The notes under the pieces are model-generated. The model did no database searches and was not told the origin of the DNA. It saw nothing but the letters and a program-made list of their open reading frames with translations. Positions 47,373-56,617 of a stretch of 64,000 nt of DNA are shown here, piece by piece. A program made the translations under genes and the position numbers. Location of the stretch: contig JABAYF010000001.1 in assembly GCA_018609125.1 (NCBI GenBank), forward strand, positions 1-64,000, read 5' to 3'. This stretch comes from Candidatus Nanopelagicales bacterium. Lineage in GTDB: Bacteria; Actinomycetota; Actinomycetes; S36-B12. Position 1 is the first letter of the stretch, and each line of letters opens with the position of its first letter.

Positions 47373-48296
47373 CTAAGCCCTGGGGTGGGCCTGTGCGAAT
47401 GCCGCCCGCAACCGATCAACAGATACATGGGTGTATATCTGGGTCGATGCCAAGCTCTCGTGGCCGAGGAACTCCTGCACGGCGCGCAGATCTGCACCAC
47501 CGTTGAGCACGTGAGTTGCCGCCGTGTGACGCAAACTGTGTGGGGTCAGGTGACCGCAGTTGGCAGCACGGCCAGCAGCTGCCACCACCGCTCGCACGGA
47601 TCGGGGATCGACACGTCGACCCCGGGCACCTAAAAACAGCGCAGCCCCAGAGTCTTTCGTCACCAGTTCAGCCCGCCCCTGCCCAAGCCAGTCGGCCACA
47701 GCCATCGCGGCCGGCACGCCGTAGGGCACGATCCGCTCCCTGTTTCCTTTACCGACCACGCGCAAGGTGCGCCGATCATGATCAACATCGGTGCGGTCGA
47801 GACTGACCAGTTCACTGACACGCAAAGCTGCGGCGTAAAGCACTTCGATCATGGCGTGATCTCGTCGGGCTACCGGGTCGCCAGATTCGGCGGCTTGGGC
47901 CGTGATGGCGAGCAGCGCCTGCGCCTCGTCTTCGCTTAAGACCGCAGGCAGGTGACGACCAGTTCGTGGACTCGCGAGTCGCAGACCGACGTCGTGGTTG
48001 GTCAGACCTCGCTCGTGCGCCCAGCGGGTGAAGGCACGCGCCGAGGCAGCGTGACGAGCCAGCGTTCGACGGGCAACGCCGCGTCGCTGGGCTGCCATCA
48101 ACCAAGCCCGCAGGTCGGTGAGACTGAGCTCGGCCAGGTTCTCTGCACCGCTGGGCATCCACCAGATGAGCAGATCGGTGACGTCGGCGCGATACGCACG
48201 CACCGTGTGCGGGCTACGACCACGCTCAGCGGCTAAATGCAAGCAAAAGCGATCGACCACATCGGCCCATGGGCCCAGGGTTAGCGCCTCTGTCAT
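47373..48296 (-). CDS. xerC: Tyrosine recombinase XerC
   Basis: 307 residues from ATG 48296; the track start at 48590 runs into dprA and gives unrelated sequence. An N-terminal SAM-like core-binding domain (RFCLHLAAERGRSPHTVRAYRAD) is followed by the catalytic domain: ALRVSEL (Arg I), GKGNRER (Lys), HSLRHTAATH (His-x2-Arg), and GHESLASTQIYTHV (His and nucleophile Tyr). It resolves chromosome dimers at dif with XerD. It lies 28 bases after dprA. Confidence 0.92.
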   Translation of the reverse strand: MTEALTLGPWADVVDRFCLHLAAERGRSPHTVRAYRADVTDLLIWWMPSGAENLAELSLTDLRAWLMAAQRRGVARRTLARHAASARAFTRWAHERGLTNHDVGLRLASPRTGRHLPAVLSEDEAQALLAITAQAAESGDPVARRDHAMIEVLYAAALRVSELVSLDRTDVDHDRRTLRVVGKGNRERIVPYGVPAAMAVADWLGQGRAELVTKDSGAALFLGARGRRVDPRSVRAVVAAAGRAANCGHLTPHSLRHTAATHVLNGGADLRAVQEFLGHESLASTQIYTHVSVDRLRAAFAQAHPRA

Positions 48297-48324
48297 CTCT
48301 CCATGGTGCCCTGCCCGAACACTT

Positions 48325-49476
48325 CTAGGATCCGTGGCGCGCACGGAAGCGCCATCGATTTTGGTTCCGCGTAATGAGGCCGGCCAACTCCAACAGGCCG
48401 AGGGCGGCCACGACGTCGTCCACCGGAAAGCCCGTATCACGGGCGAGCCCTTCCGCGGTCGCCGTTTTGCGCTCCCGCATCTGATCGAACACCACTGTTT
48501 CAACATCGGTCTCAGCGTCGGTCTCGGCCGGAATAGATAGTTGTATTTGCTCAGGCGCGACCTCAGTTTCGCCGAGTAGCGACAGCACATCTGCAGCGTC
48601 GCTGACCAGCACCGCTAGTCGAGATTTGATCAATTCGTGACAGCCTGCCGAAGCTGATGAAGTAACCGGACCGGGATAGGCCATGACGAGTCGGAATAGC
48701 TCTTCAGCCTCGCGCGCGGTGGTGCGGCTGCCAGAACGCAGGGCGGCCTCAACAACAACGGTGGAACGGGTGAGCGCAGAAATAATGCGATTGCGGGTGA
48801 GAAATCGTTGTCGCTGGGCGCTGGCCCCTAATGCCGCCTCACTGATGAGCAGGCCCTGTCCTGCTATGGCGCGAAAGAGGCCTTCATGGGCTCGGGGGTA
48901 GGTCACATCGATACCACCGGCGAGCACACAGGCTGTACTGCCACCGGCGTCTAGTGCGCCCTGATGAGCGGCCGCGTCGATACCGAACGCACCACCTGAC
49001 ACAACCAGCCAGCCGTGGTCAGCCAGGGTCGCCGCGGTGTTTCGGGACAGCATGAGTCCATAGGTTGTGGCAGCTCGTGCACCCACAATGGCAACTGAAC
49101 GCAAAGCCAACAGGCGCAGATCAGCGGTGCCAACCACCCACAAACCCAGCGGCGCACGCTCAGCCAGATCGTTGAGTTGGGTCGGCCACTGCGCATCACC
49201 TGGGATGATCAGACGGGCCCCGGTCGATTCGGCGGTGACCACCTGCTCGGCGATCAGTTCGTCTAGGTGGCGAGTGGGCAGGGGCAATCGCTTCCGCAGT
49301 TTTTCAAAGAACCGATTTTTGGTGCGGCCGGTGAGCACCTCATCAACTATCGCGATGTCTCCCTCGTGATTGATGCGCTGCCACACATCAGCGTCGCCAC
49401 CTTCGGTCAGCATGAGTAACAGGGCGCGCGCCTGATGGGTCGGCGACCAGTTGATCGCGTTGGTCGGTGCGTTCAT
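48325..49476 (-). CDS. dprA: DNA-processing protein DprA
   Basis: 383 residues from ATG 49476, which overlaps the yifB stop (ATGA); the track start three codons earlier lacks this junction. The Rossmann-like core shows SVAIVGARAATTYG, VVSGGAFGIDAAAHQGAL and LITRNRIIS-type RFLTRNRIISALT. A C-terminal winged-helix (DprA-WH) region lies at about 315-375. It binds single-stranded DNA and loads RecA in transformation. Competence itself is not shown by the window. Confidence 0.92.
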   Translation of the reverse strand: MNAPTNAINWSPTHQARALLLMLTEGGDADVWQRINHEGDIAIVDEVLTGRTKNRFFEKLRKRLPLPTRHLDELIAEQVVTAESTGARLIIPGDAQWPTQLNDLAERAPLGLWVVGTADLRLLALRSVAIVGARAATTYGLMLSRNTAATLADHGWLVVSGGAFGIDAAAHQGALDAGGSTACVLAGGIDVTYPRAHEGLFRAIAGQGLLISEAALGASAQRQRFLTRNRIISALTRSTVVVEAALRSGSRTTAREAEELFRLVMAYPGPVTSSASAGCHELIKSRLAVLVSDAADVLSLLGETEVAPEQIQLSIPAETDAETDVETVVFDQMRERKTATAEGLARDTGFPVDDVVAALGLLELAGLITRNQNRWRFRARHGS

Positions 49477-51011
49477 GCGGCCCACTCACCCTCGGTGGCG
49501 CGTAGTGACATCGCGAATCCAATGTCGTGCCGACTGGGTTGACCGCGTTCGTTCAAGTCAGCCAAGGTCCAGGCCACTCGCAGTACCCGGTCGGCTCCGC
49601 GCAAGGTCAACAGGCCGCGGTCCAATGCCCTCATCAGATCCTGTGCTCCCTGATCGCTGGGTGGAAAGTGGCGACGCAGGGCCGCACTGGGCATGGCGGC
49701 GTTAAGACCGACACTGTCGCCGTCCTCGTTGGAAAACTCCCGCCACCGATGTGTGCTGCGATCGCGGGCAGCCAGCACACGTTGTGCGACCACAGCACTG
49801 GATTCACCCTCGGTGCGCAGGTCAGCCACACTCGGCCGCGTCATGGTCAGCCGCAAATCGATGCGATCCATCAGTGGACCAGAAAGTTTTATTGCGTAGC
49901 GCCGGCGCTGCAACGTTGAACAACTGCAGCTGCTGCCACGGCCGATGCCGTAACCGCAGGGGCATGGATTGGCAGCAATCACCAGATGAAACTTCGCCGG
50001 CAGAACCACGGCGAAGTCGGCTCGATGCAGACGAATAACACCGCCCTCGAGCGGTTGACGCATCGCGTTGAGAACATCGTGGTCAAACTCAGCAGCCTCG
50101 TCTAAGAACAGCACCCCATGATGGGCCAGGGTGACCGCGCCCATCCGAACCTGGCTACCGCGACCACCCCCAATGATTGATGCCTTCGATGCTGTGTGGT
50201 GGGGCGCTTGAAAGGGTGGCCGGCGTTGCAAACCACAACCATCAGCGAGTCCGGCGATAGAAGCAATAGCTGTGGCTTGGAGCGCGGCCGCGTCGGTGAG
50301 AGGTGGCAAGATGCCCGGTAAGCGTTCAGCAATCAAGGTTTTGCCCACACCGGGGGTTCCCATCATGGATAGGTGATGACCTCCGGCCGCGGCGATTTCT
50401 AGAGCCCGACGCGCTTCAAGCTGGCCACGCACATCGGCAAGATCGGCTAGTGATGGCCCAGGTTTACTTTCAGTAGACGCCGGTGGGTCAGGTAGTGGTG
50501 TACGACCTGTGAGTACCTGAACAAGCTGTGCCAGATCGCGAATCGCTCCGACGGACACCCCGGGGACGAGTGCTGCCTCGGCCGCGTTTGCTACCGGCAC
50601 CAGCACCTGCTGATACCCAGCGTCTCGAGCGGCCAGGGTCGTGGCGATGACACCCGTTACGGGTCGGACACTGCCATCGAGGCCGAGCTCGCCGACAAAG
50701 ACCGATTGGGCAACGGCCGCACCGGGCACCACACCGCTTTCGGCCAGAATCGCTGCGGCTATCGCGAGGTCAAGACCCGACCCGCGTTTGCGCCAAGAAG
50801 CTGGCAACAGCGCGATGGTGACACGGGTCTTTGGCCATGAGATACCAGAGTTCGTCATCGCTGATTTGACGCGTTCGCGCGCCTCGTTGACAGCGGTGTC
50901 GGCCAAGCCAACCATCGTGAACCCGGGCAGCCCGGCGGAAACGTCGGCTTCCACGTCAATGATGTGCGCTTGCACGCCGAGGGTGACGCTGCCATGGGTG
51001 TGAGCGACCAT
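49473..51011 (-). CDS. YifB/ComM family magnesium-chelatase-like ATPase
   Basis: 512 residues. An N-terminal Lon-type S5 fold (SAGLPGFTMVGLADTAVNEARERV) is followed by the AAA+ domain with Walker A MGTPGVGKTLIAERL near 218, Walker B LFLDEAAEF and the Mg-chelatase C-terminal part. ComM relatives are hexameric helicases that aid branch migration in natural transformation. It overlaps yraN by one base and dprA by four, so the three are translated together. Confidence 0.9.
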   Translation of the reverse strand: MVAHTHGSVTLGVQAHIIDVEADVSAGLPGFTMVGLADTAVNEARERVKSAMTNSGISWPKTRVTIALLPASWRKRGSGLDLAIAAAILAESGVVPGAAVAQSVFVGELGLDGSVRPVTGVIATTLAARDAGYQQVLVPVANAAEAALVPGVSVGAIRDLAQLVQVLTGRTPLPDPPASTESKPGPSLADLADVRGQLEARRALEIAAAGGHHLSMMGTPGVGKTLIAERLPGILPPLTDAAALQATAIASIAGLADGCGLQRRPPFQAPHHTASKASIIGGGRGSQVRMGAVTLAHHGVLFLDEAAEFDHDVLNAMRQPLEGGVIRLHRADFAVVLPAKFHLVIAANPCPCGYGIGRGSSCSCSTLQRRRYAIKLSGPLMDRIDLRLTMTRPSVADLRTEGESSAVVAQRVLAARDRSTHRWREFSNEDGDSVGLNAAMPSAALRRHFPPSDQGAQDLMRALDRGLLTLRGADRVLRVAWTLADLNERGQPSRHDIGFAMSLRATEGEWAA

Positions 51012-51367
51012 CAGGCCACGTCGCGGAGATGTTCCACAGTGGGTTGACCACTGCCGCTATGCACGATGCCAATGACGTCGAATCGAATGGACGAGGGGCG
51101 AATCCCTCGGTCAGCCAACCAGGCCAGCGCAACTCGGCGCATGCGTCGCAACTTGAGAGGGGTCACCGCTGCCAGCGGCGACCCGAACATCTCGGTGCTG
51201 CGGGTCTTGACCTCGCAGACCACCAGCACATTTTCATCGCGCGCCAAAATATCGATCTCCCCCGACCTACACCGATAGTTGCGTTCCACGATCACCAAGC
51301 CTGAGCGTTGTAAATACTCCGCTGCTAGGTCTTCACCGAACTTGCCGAGCGCATCACTTGTGCGCAT
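51011..51367 (-). CDS. YraN family protein (UPF0102)
   Basis: A 118-residue restriction-endonuclease-like fold: GEDLAAEYLQRSGLVIVERNYRCRSGEIDILARD with the acidic E-x-D pair, and VVCEVKTRS as the catalytic-like E-x-K. The function is unproven; the family is predicted to be a nuclease and travels with yifB and dprA. In many actinobacteria a DUF2469 gene separates it from rnhB; here only 118 non-coding bases do. Confidence 0.88.
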   Translation of the reverse strand: MRTSDALGKFGEDLAAEYLQRSGLVIVERNYRCRSGEIDILARDENVLVVCEVKTRSTEMFGSPLAAVTPLKLRRMRRVALAWLADRGIRPSSIRFDVIGIVHSGSGQPTVEHLRDVA

Positions 51368-51485
51368 ATGACCACCTCCGTAACCGAGGGTGGCCGTCGA
51401 TCAGCGCAGGACATCCACATCGGTTCGCAGTGGTGGATAGCTGCGAAAAGTTCGCCCTGTGGACAGAAGCGAATCGACCGATTCC

Positions 51486-52121
51486 TCAGCGGTAACGGTG
51501 GTGCGCGGTGTAGCCATGCCGAGCGATTGCTTCACGGTGGCCTGCTGTTCCGTAACCCTTATTGATCGACCAACCGAATTCGGGATACTCCTCGGCAATG
51601 CTGATCATGTGTCGATCTCGCTCAGTTTTGGCCAGGATACTGGCTGCTGCAACGCTGGAGCACGTCACATCTGCACGCACCTTCAACCGCACGGTGCAGT
51701 TTGGCCACGCAGACAGGCCCGGCTGCAAATAGTCGTAGGCGCCATCCAAGATAATGGCGACCCGTCCGGAGGAACCCTGGGCCGCAAGATCATTGAGAAG
51801 TTGACCCAGCGCTGCCAGAGCCGCCTGGCGCTGTGCGGTGGTGAGTCCATCAGTGGTGATGACGTGGGCGGGGGTCATCGCCACCGCGGTAGCCAATGCC
51901 CAGTTCTGCACTAGCGGCCGCAGCCGCTCTCGCTGCTGTTCGGAGATCATTTTGCTATCCCGGGTGCCACGCGGAACGGTCGGCGTAGCGGCAACGACGG
52001 CCACCGCACCGACACTCACCGGCCCAGCCAACGCACCGCGGCCCGCCTCGTCTACCCCGATGACAAGATCAGCACCTGCGCGCAGTAGTTGCCGTTCAAG
52101 GCGAAGGCTCGGCGTATTCAC
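51486..52121 (-). CDS. rnhB: Ribonuclease HII
   Basis: 211 residues. VIGVDEAGRGALAGPV (catalytic Asp and Glu), RDSKMISEQQRERL and KVRADVTCSSVAAASILAKTERD complete the RNase HII core. It removes ribonucleotides from DNA. The GTG start overlaps the stop of the first lepB-like gene (GTGA). The track ORF 51401-51598 in another frame is a shadow. Confidence 0.93.
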   Translation of the reverse strand: MNTPSLRLERQLLRAGADLVIGVDEAGRGALAGPVSVGAVAVVAATPTVPRGTRDSKMISEQQRERLRPLVQNWALATAVAMTPAHVITTDGLTTAQRQAALAALGQLLNDLAAQGSSGRVAIILDGAYDYLQPGLSAWPNCTVRLKVRADVTCSSVAAASILAKTERDRHMISIAEEYPEFGWSINKGYGTAGHREAIARHGYTAHHRYR

Positions 52122-52957
52122 GGATTCGCTGGTGCGCCCGCCTGATTAAACGCACTCGGGGTAGAGATCCAGCCGACACGATCTAGGGGCCACAACACGA
52201 AAAGGACCCGAGCCCGAACCTTGGTTAACGCAACCGCACCGCTGTTGAGGTCTAGGTAGGAACGTGAATCCACTGCGGTGTCGCGATCATCCCCGAGAAC
52301 GAAAACGGAGTCGGCAGGCACGACCACGGTAAAATCGCGCTGATCTGTTGCGGTGCCCGCTGGGAGATATGACTCATCAAGAGCGATTCCATTGAGCAGA
52401 ATTCGGCCCTGTGGGTCACAGCAGGTGACGGTGTCCCCTGCGATGCCGATGACACGCAAGATTCGATCGCCGGGAGCGTCGCTGGGCATGAGCCCCAAAA
52501 ACTCAAGACCCGACCGTACCGGGCCATCACCGGTCGCCGGATTGACCAGGTCCTGGTTCCAACCACCCGGATCGGCGAAAACAATCACTTCCCCGCGCTG
52601 GACTCCCCCCAGCCGGACCATGAGTGAGGACCCAAGTAGGCGATCCCCGGCCATGAGTGTTGGCTCCATCGCGCTGCTAGGAACGTAGAACGGCTGGGCA
52701 ACGAAAACGCGGATCCCGGTGACTATCAGTACCGCGATAACCACGACCGCGACAACTTCTGCCGCCCAACGACCCGCCTTCAGCCAGCGTCGCGAGCGAT
52801 GCGATCCCGTCGGGGCAGCATGACGGCCCCGCCCGGCCACGGCCACACCTGGCTCGATCGTCTCACTGCAGTCGGGGGCGTCGGTAAACCATTCGCGGGA
52901 TCGTTCCGGCCCCACCGCACCGGTGGTATTTTCCGCGTCATTTACCGGGCGAGCCAT
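52118..52957 (-). CDS. Signal peptidase I-like protein lacking catalytic Ser and Lys
   Basis: 279 residues with the S26 fold: an N-terminal cytoplasmic part, one membrane segment (about 66-84) and the boxes of signal peptidase I. In box B the active copy reads PSGSM, but this protein has PSSAM, so the nucleophile Ser is Ala96 (codon GCG). In box D the general base Lys is Leu167 (RILRVIG versus YIKRVIG). Other boxes (LGDDRDTAVDSR, VIVFADPGG) are kept. It should therefore be inactive, or use neighbouring Ser95 in an unusual way. The gene overlaps the active paralogue upstream by 16 bases and rnhB by 4. Confidence 0.88.
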   Translation of the reverse strand: MARPVNDAENTTGAVGPERSREWFTDAPDCSETIEPGVAVAGRGRHAAPTGSHRSRRWLKAGRWAAEVVAVVVIAVLIVTGIRVFVAQPFYVPSSAMEPTLMAGDRLLGSSLMVRLGGVQRGEVIVFADPGGWNQDLVNPATGDGPVRSGLEFLGLMPSDAPGDRILRVIGIAGDTVTCCDPQGRILLNGIALDESYLPAGTATDQRDFTVVVPADSVFVLGDDRDTAVDSRSYLDLNSGAVALTKVRARVLFVLWPLDRVGWISTPSAFNQAGAPANP

Positions 52958-53742
52958 GGCTCTCCTAGCGCGCTCGGTGCCGGGGTTAATCCAGGTTGAT
53001 CGAATGTCGCCGGAATCTCAATGAACTGTGCACGACCTAGTGGCCACACGATGGCGAAGGCTCGACCGATGACTCGATTCACCGGCACCATTCCGCCGCC
53101 GGGATCACCGAGGTGCGCCCGAGAGTCTGCCGACGCAGAACGATGGTCCCCCATGACCCAGAGTTTATCCGGCGGCACGATCACGTCGAAATTCTGCTTG
53201 CTCGGCGGGTTACCGGGAAATAGGTAGTCGACCTCATCAAGGGCAACATCGTTCACGGTGATTTGACCGGCATCGTTGCAGCAGGTCACCCGGTCACCGC
53301 CAACGCCGATAACTCGCTTGATGTAATCGCGGTCACCCGGTGGAGCCAAGCCAACCAATTCACCCAGCGAGCGAGCGACCCAGCCAAAAACATTGGAATC
53401 AGGTTCAACGGGTGGCCCCTGAATAAATGAACCGGTTCCGTCGAAAACGATCACATCGCCACGCTCAATGGGTCGAAGGTCAAACACCACCTTGTTGACC
53501 AGCACGCGATCACCCACCTGCAAGGTGTCTTCCATTGACCCTGACGGAATGTAAAACGCCTGCACCAGGAAAGTCTTGATCAAAAAGGCAACAAGAAAAG
53601 CACCGAGGATCAACAGCAGAAACTCAAGCCAACCCGGAACTGAAAGCCCCCGAAAGTACAGGCGGCCGCGCGGTGGATCAGCAGCGTGAGCTCCGCCACC
53701 GGTAGGGGTTCGGGCAGGTGCATCGTCGCTGTCGTCGGTCAT
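52942..53742 (-). CDS. lepB: Signal peptidase I
   Basis: 266 residues. After an acidic N-terminus comes one membrane segment (about 38-58), then box B FYIPSGSMEDTL with the nucleophile Ser69 and box D DYIKRVIGVGGD with Lys142. VMGDHRSASADSRAHLG is box E. It cleaves Sec and Tat signal peptides outside the membrane. It lies 69 bases after rplS. The next gene is a full-length paralogue without these two residues. Confidence 0.93.
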   Translation of the reverse strand: MTDDSDDAPARTPTGGGAHAADPPRGRLYFRGLSVPGWLEFLLLILGAFLVAFLIKTFLVQAFYIPSGSMEDTLQVGDRVLVNKVVFDLRPIERGDVIVFDGTGSFIQGPPVEPDSNVFGWVARSLGELVGLAPPGDRDYIKRVIGVGGDRVTCCNDAGQITVNDVALDEVDYLFPGNPPSKQNFDVIVPPDKLWVMGDHRSASADSRAHLGDPGGGMVPVNRVIGRAFAIVWPLGRAQFIEIPATFDQPGLTPAPSALGEPWLAR

Positions 53743-53811
53743 TACCGAAACCTTATGGTGTGCCGGGGAACGCGTGCGCGAACACGCGCGGGAAGCGCAT
53801 TGCGGTTTTGG

Positions 53812-54174
53812 CTAGGACTTTTTCGGCACATTATCGCGGCGCTCGCGGATCTTGGCCGCTTTGCCGCGCAGGGCACGAAGGTAGTACAACTTGGCCCGAC
53901 GCACATCACCGCGTGACACCAACTCCACCTTTTCAATGATGGGGGTATGCACGGGGAAGGTCCGTTCAACACCGACACCGTAGGAGATTTTCCGGACCTT
54001 GAAGGTCTCGCGAATCCCGTCGCCAGAACGTGCGATCACCACACCTTGGAAGACCTGGACGCGAGACTTATTTCCCTCGACGACCTTTACGTGCACCTTG
54101 ACGGTGTCACCGGGTCGAAAAGCAGGTAGGTCGTCGCGCAAGGATGCTGCATCAATAAAGTCAAGGCTTTGCAT
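53812..54174 (-). CDS. rplS: 50S ribosomal protein L19
   Basis: 120 residues from ATG 54174; the track uses TTG three codons earlier. [22 protein letters not shown] and [20 protein letters not shown] identify it. An AGGAAG lies about 12 bases upstream, slightly far. The 147 bases between trmD and rplS hold no gene that I can support. Confidence 0.93.
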   Translation of the reverse strand: MQSLDFIDAASLRDDLPAFRPGDTVKVHVKVVEGNKSRVQVFQGVVIARSGDGIRETFKVRKISYGVGVERTFPVHTPIIEKVELVSRGDVRRAKLYYLRALRGKAAKIRERRDNVPKKS

Positions 54175-54321
54175 GGTGATCAATCACTTCCTGCGAGCGC
54201 CACAGGTCGCCCACGATGTGGTGGGGATGGCTTGGATGGTGCATCCGGATTCGCGAAACAGTCGATCCCCTGTGGCAGACGAGCATTTCTTGGCGACCGG
54301 ATAGGTCGTACATAACGGCCC

Positions 54322-55062
54322 TCAGTGTGCCACAGCACCTGATTCAGGCGTTCCACCGGGAGCCAAATCTGGCCGCATGAAAGCTGTGCGCCGCTGTGCC
54401 TGCTCAAGGCGCCATGCCTGAATTTTACCGTGATCGCCCGACAGCAAGATTTCTGGAACGCCCAGACCGCGCCAGTTGGCGGGTCGGGTGAACACCGGCC
54501 CCTCAAGCAGGGACTCCATCGGGCCGTCAGCGAAGGAATCATCCACGATGCTCTGCACGTTGCCCACCACCCCGGGCAAGAGTCGGGTGATAGCCTCCAC
54601 CATGACTAAGGCGGCTGACTCGCCGCCGGATAGGACGTAGTCCCCGATGCACACCTCGGCCACCTCTACCCGTTCCCGGTAGTAGTCACTCACGCGAGTA
54701 TCGATGCCTTCGTATCGACCACAGGCAAAGACCAGGTGCTTACGTTGTGACCACTCGGTGGCCACACGCTGGTCGAAACGCTGACCTGACGGGGTGGGAA
54801 TGATGAGCAGGGAGTCCTCGGTCAGGACCGAATCAAGGGTGCGCCCCCAAGGCTCTGGGGTCATCACCATGCCCGGACCACCACCGTAGGGCTGGTCATC
54901 TACGGTCCGGTGCCTGTCCGTTGCCGCTTCTCGCAAGTCATGAACTCCGATCCTCATCAGTCCATCGTCTTGGGCTTTGCCGACGAGGGAAAGGGAGAGG
55001 GGGGCAAGGTACTGAGGGAAGATGGAGATGATGTCGATCTGAATCAGCGGATCACGATGCAT
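54322..55062 (-). CDS. trmD: tRNA (guanine-37-N1)-methyltransferase
   Basis: 246 residues. SPOUT-fold signatures QPYGGGPGMVM, LVFACGRYEGID and CIGDYVLSGGE form the knotted SAM site. It methylates G37 next to the anticodon, preventing frameshifts. It overlaps rimM by 11 bases. Confidence 0.94.
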   Translation of the reverse strand: MHRDPLIQIDIISIFPQYLAPLSLSLVGKAQDDGLMRIGVHDLREAATDRHRTVDDQPYGGGPGMVMTPEPWGRTLDSVLTEDSLLIIPTPSGQRFDQRVATEWSQRKHLVFACGRYEGIDTRVSDYYRERVEVAEVCIGDYVLSGGESAALVMVEAITRLLPGVVGNVQSIVDDSFADGPMESLLEGPVFTRPANWRGLGVPEILLSGDHGKIQAWRLEQAQRRTAFMRPDLAPGGTPESGAVAH

Positions 55063-55609
55063 CAGTGCCCTCGTCTTCGGTGAGGCCCTCCGGGGGGCGA
55101 ATAAGCACCACGCCCTCGGCCAGATTCACGTCGGGCACGAACTGCTCCACGAAGGGCAGTAAGAAACCTGTTCCACCATCTGCGGTTGCGGCCACGATGC
55201 TCAGCAGGTCCTGCCCCGGCAGGTGCACAACATCGTTGATCACTCCCATAATGTGACCCTGGTCGTCCTGTGCCCGCAACCCCACCAGGTCAGAGTCGTA
55301 GTACTCGTCGTCTTCGGCGGGCATTTCACCGGGCGCACGGGTGACTTCAAGCAATGTGTCGCGTAATGATTCAGCCGAGTCGCGTCCATCGCATCCGGCA
55401 AAGTGCACCACCAGACCCCGGCCCGACAGGCGCATCGCTTCGACTGTCAACGACGTTTCGGTACCGGCCACGCTCAATACCGACCCCGGTGCGAATCGAC
55501 GCTGGGGTTCATCGGTGCGCAATTCAACCGTGACATCGCCACGAATGCCATGTGGTTTGCCGACACGGCCCACCACCACGCGTGGGTCGGAGTTAGCGCT
55601 CGGTCTCAT
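55052..55609 (-). CDS. rimM: 16S rRNA processing protein RimM
   Basis: 185 residues. The N-terminal RimM domain starts VVVGRVGKPHGIRGDV, and a C-terminal PRC barrel holds YYDSDLVGLRA and GFLLPFVEQFVPDV. It helps mature the 30S head with S19. It overlaps khpA by 17 bases; a later GTG at 55579 would remove the overlap, so the start is not certain. Confidence 0.92.
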   Translation of the reverse strand: MRPSANSDPRVVVGRVGKPHGIRGDVTVELRTDEPQRRFAPGSVLSVAGTETSLTVEAMRLSGRGLVVHFAGCDGRDSAESLRDTLLEVTRAPGEMPAEDDEYYDSDLVGLRAQDDQGHIMGVINDVVHLPGQDLLSIVAATADGGTGFLLPFVEQFVPDVNLAEGVVLIRPPEGLTEDEGTDAS

Positions 55610-55832
55610 CTAGAAAATCGATGCGCACGGTGGTACCACCATTGACCGCAGAAATCACCGTTCGCAAAGCTCCGGCGGTGCGCCCAGAACGGCCGATAAC
55701 TCGACCCATATCTTCTGGGTGCACCCGAACCTGCAACGAAACTCCGCGCCGGCCGGTTCGTTCGCGAACTGAAACGTCGTCGGGGTTGTCAACGATGCCC
55801 CGAACGAGGTGCCCAAGAGCGTCTTCGAGCAT
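55593..55832 (-). CDS. khpA: KH domain RNA-binding protein KhpA
   Basis: 79 residues from ATG 55832, two bases past the rpsP stop; the track start lies inside rpsP. A single KH domain has the GxxG loop IGRSGRT in VIGRSGRTAGALRTVI. KhpA proteins bind small RNAs and mRNAs, often with KhpB/Jag. It is always found between rpsP and rimM in this block. Confidence 0.9.
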   Translation of the reverse strand: MLEDALGHLVRGIVDNPDDVSVRERTGRRGVSLQVRVHPEDMGRVIGRSGRTAGALRTVISAVNGGTTVRIDFLDETER

Positions 55833-55833
55833 G

Positions 55834-56436
55834 TCAGCCTTCGGACTTTTCGGTGCTACCAGCAGCCGGCTCATCCTTGTGTCCGCCCGGTAGGACGGAT
55901 TCGATGGCGTGCTCGACTGCCTCAACCACGTCGGTCACAACCTCGACTACCGCCTCAGCGGCGTCTTCGACGGCCTCAACAACCTTCTCAACAATCGTTT
56001 CTTCAGCCTTGTCAGCCTTCTCGGCCTTCTCGGCTTTCTCGGCTTTCTCGGTTTTCGCGTCAGCAGGCTTCGGTGCAGCGACCTTTGTCTCCTTGGCAGC
56101 GTCAGCAGTGGCCAACTCATAGGCAATGGTCTTGCTGGGCTTGGGGGCAGCAACCCGGAGGGTGCCCTCAGCGCCGGGCAGGCCACGGAACTTCTGCCAG
56201 TCACCGGTGATCTTCAACAATGCCAGGACCGGGTCGGTCGGCTGTGCACCGACGGAGAGCCAGTGCTGGGCTCGGGCGGAGTCAATCTGGATCAGGCTGG
56301 GATCTTGCATCGGCTGGTAAATGCCGATTTCTTCGATCGCGCGACCATCGCGCCGCTTGCGCGAATCAGCAACAATTACCCGGTACTGGGGCGCGTGAAT
56401 CTTACCGACGCGCTTCAACTTAATTTTGACGGCCAC
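55834..56436 (-). CDS. rpsP: 30S ribosomal protein S16 with long acidic C-terminal tail
   Basis: 200 residues, GTG start with AGGAG about 12 bases upstream. The S16 core covers residues 1-85 ([26 protein letters not shown]). The remaining about 115 residues are not core: a Lys/Ala/Glu repeat stretch ([17 protein letters not shown]), then an amphipathic Val/Glu-rich helix region and a Gly/Ser end. Actinobacterial S16 proteins often carry tails, but this one exceeds the core in length. Confidence 0.92.
   Translation of the reverse strand: MAVKIKLKRVGKIHAPQYRVIVADSRKRRDGRAIEEIGIYQPMQDPSLIQIDSARAQHWLSVGAQPTDPVLALLKITGDWQKFRGLPGAEGTLRVAAPKPSKTIAYELATADAAKETKVAAPKPADAKTEKAEKAEKAEKADKAEETIVEKVVEAVEDAAEAVVEVVTDVVEAVEHAIESVLPGGHKDEPAAGSTEKSEG
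56006..56053 (-). repeat. 9-base-type repeat encoding Lys-Ala-Glu units in rpsP tail
   Basis: About five near-identical units, GAGAAAGCC/GAGAAGGCC on the coding strand, encode EKA repeats. The tract is low in complexity and probably changes length by slippage. Confidence 0.75.
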
Positions 56437-56617
56437 GGTCTGGGACTGCTCCTGTTCGTATGGGATGGGATGTCACCGTCGCGCGTGGGGCGTGCGCGTG
56501 TGTGTCATTCCCGCGTATCTGCTGAGTGATCGGTTGAGAGGGTCCGGTCAATCAGCACGACCGTCCCAGTGTGCCAGACCGCCAGGCTTCAGCGCGATCG
56601 GGGCGGTGTTCATCACC

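Noticed and set aside
51401-51598. 65-residue ORF at the place of DUF2469
   Set aside because: It overlaps the end of rnhB and has no DUF2469 features.
54180-54542. 120-residue minus ORF between rplS and trmD
   Set aside because: It overlaps the 3' end of trmD in another frame and shows no protein-like pattern.
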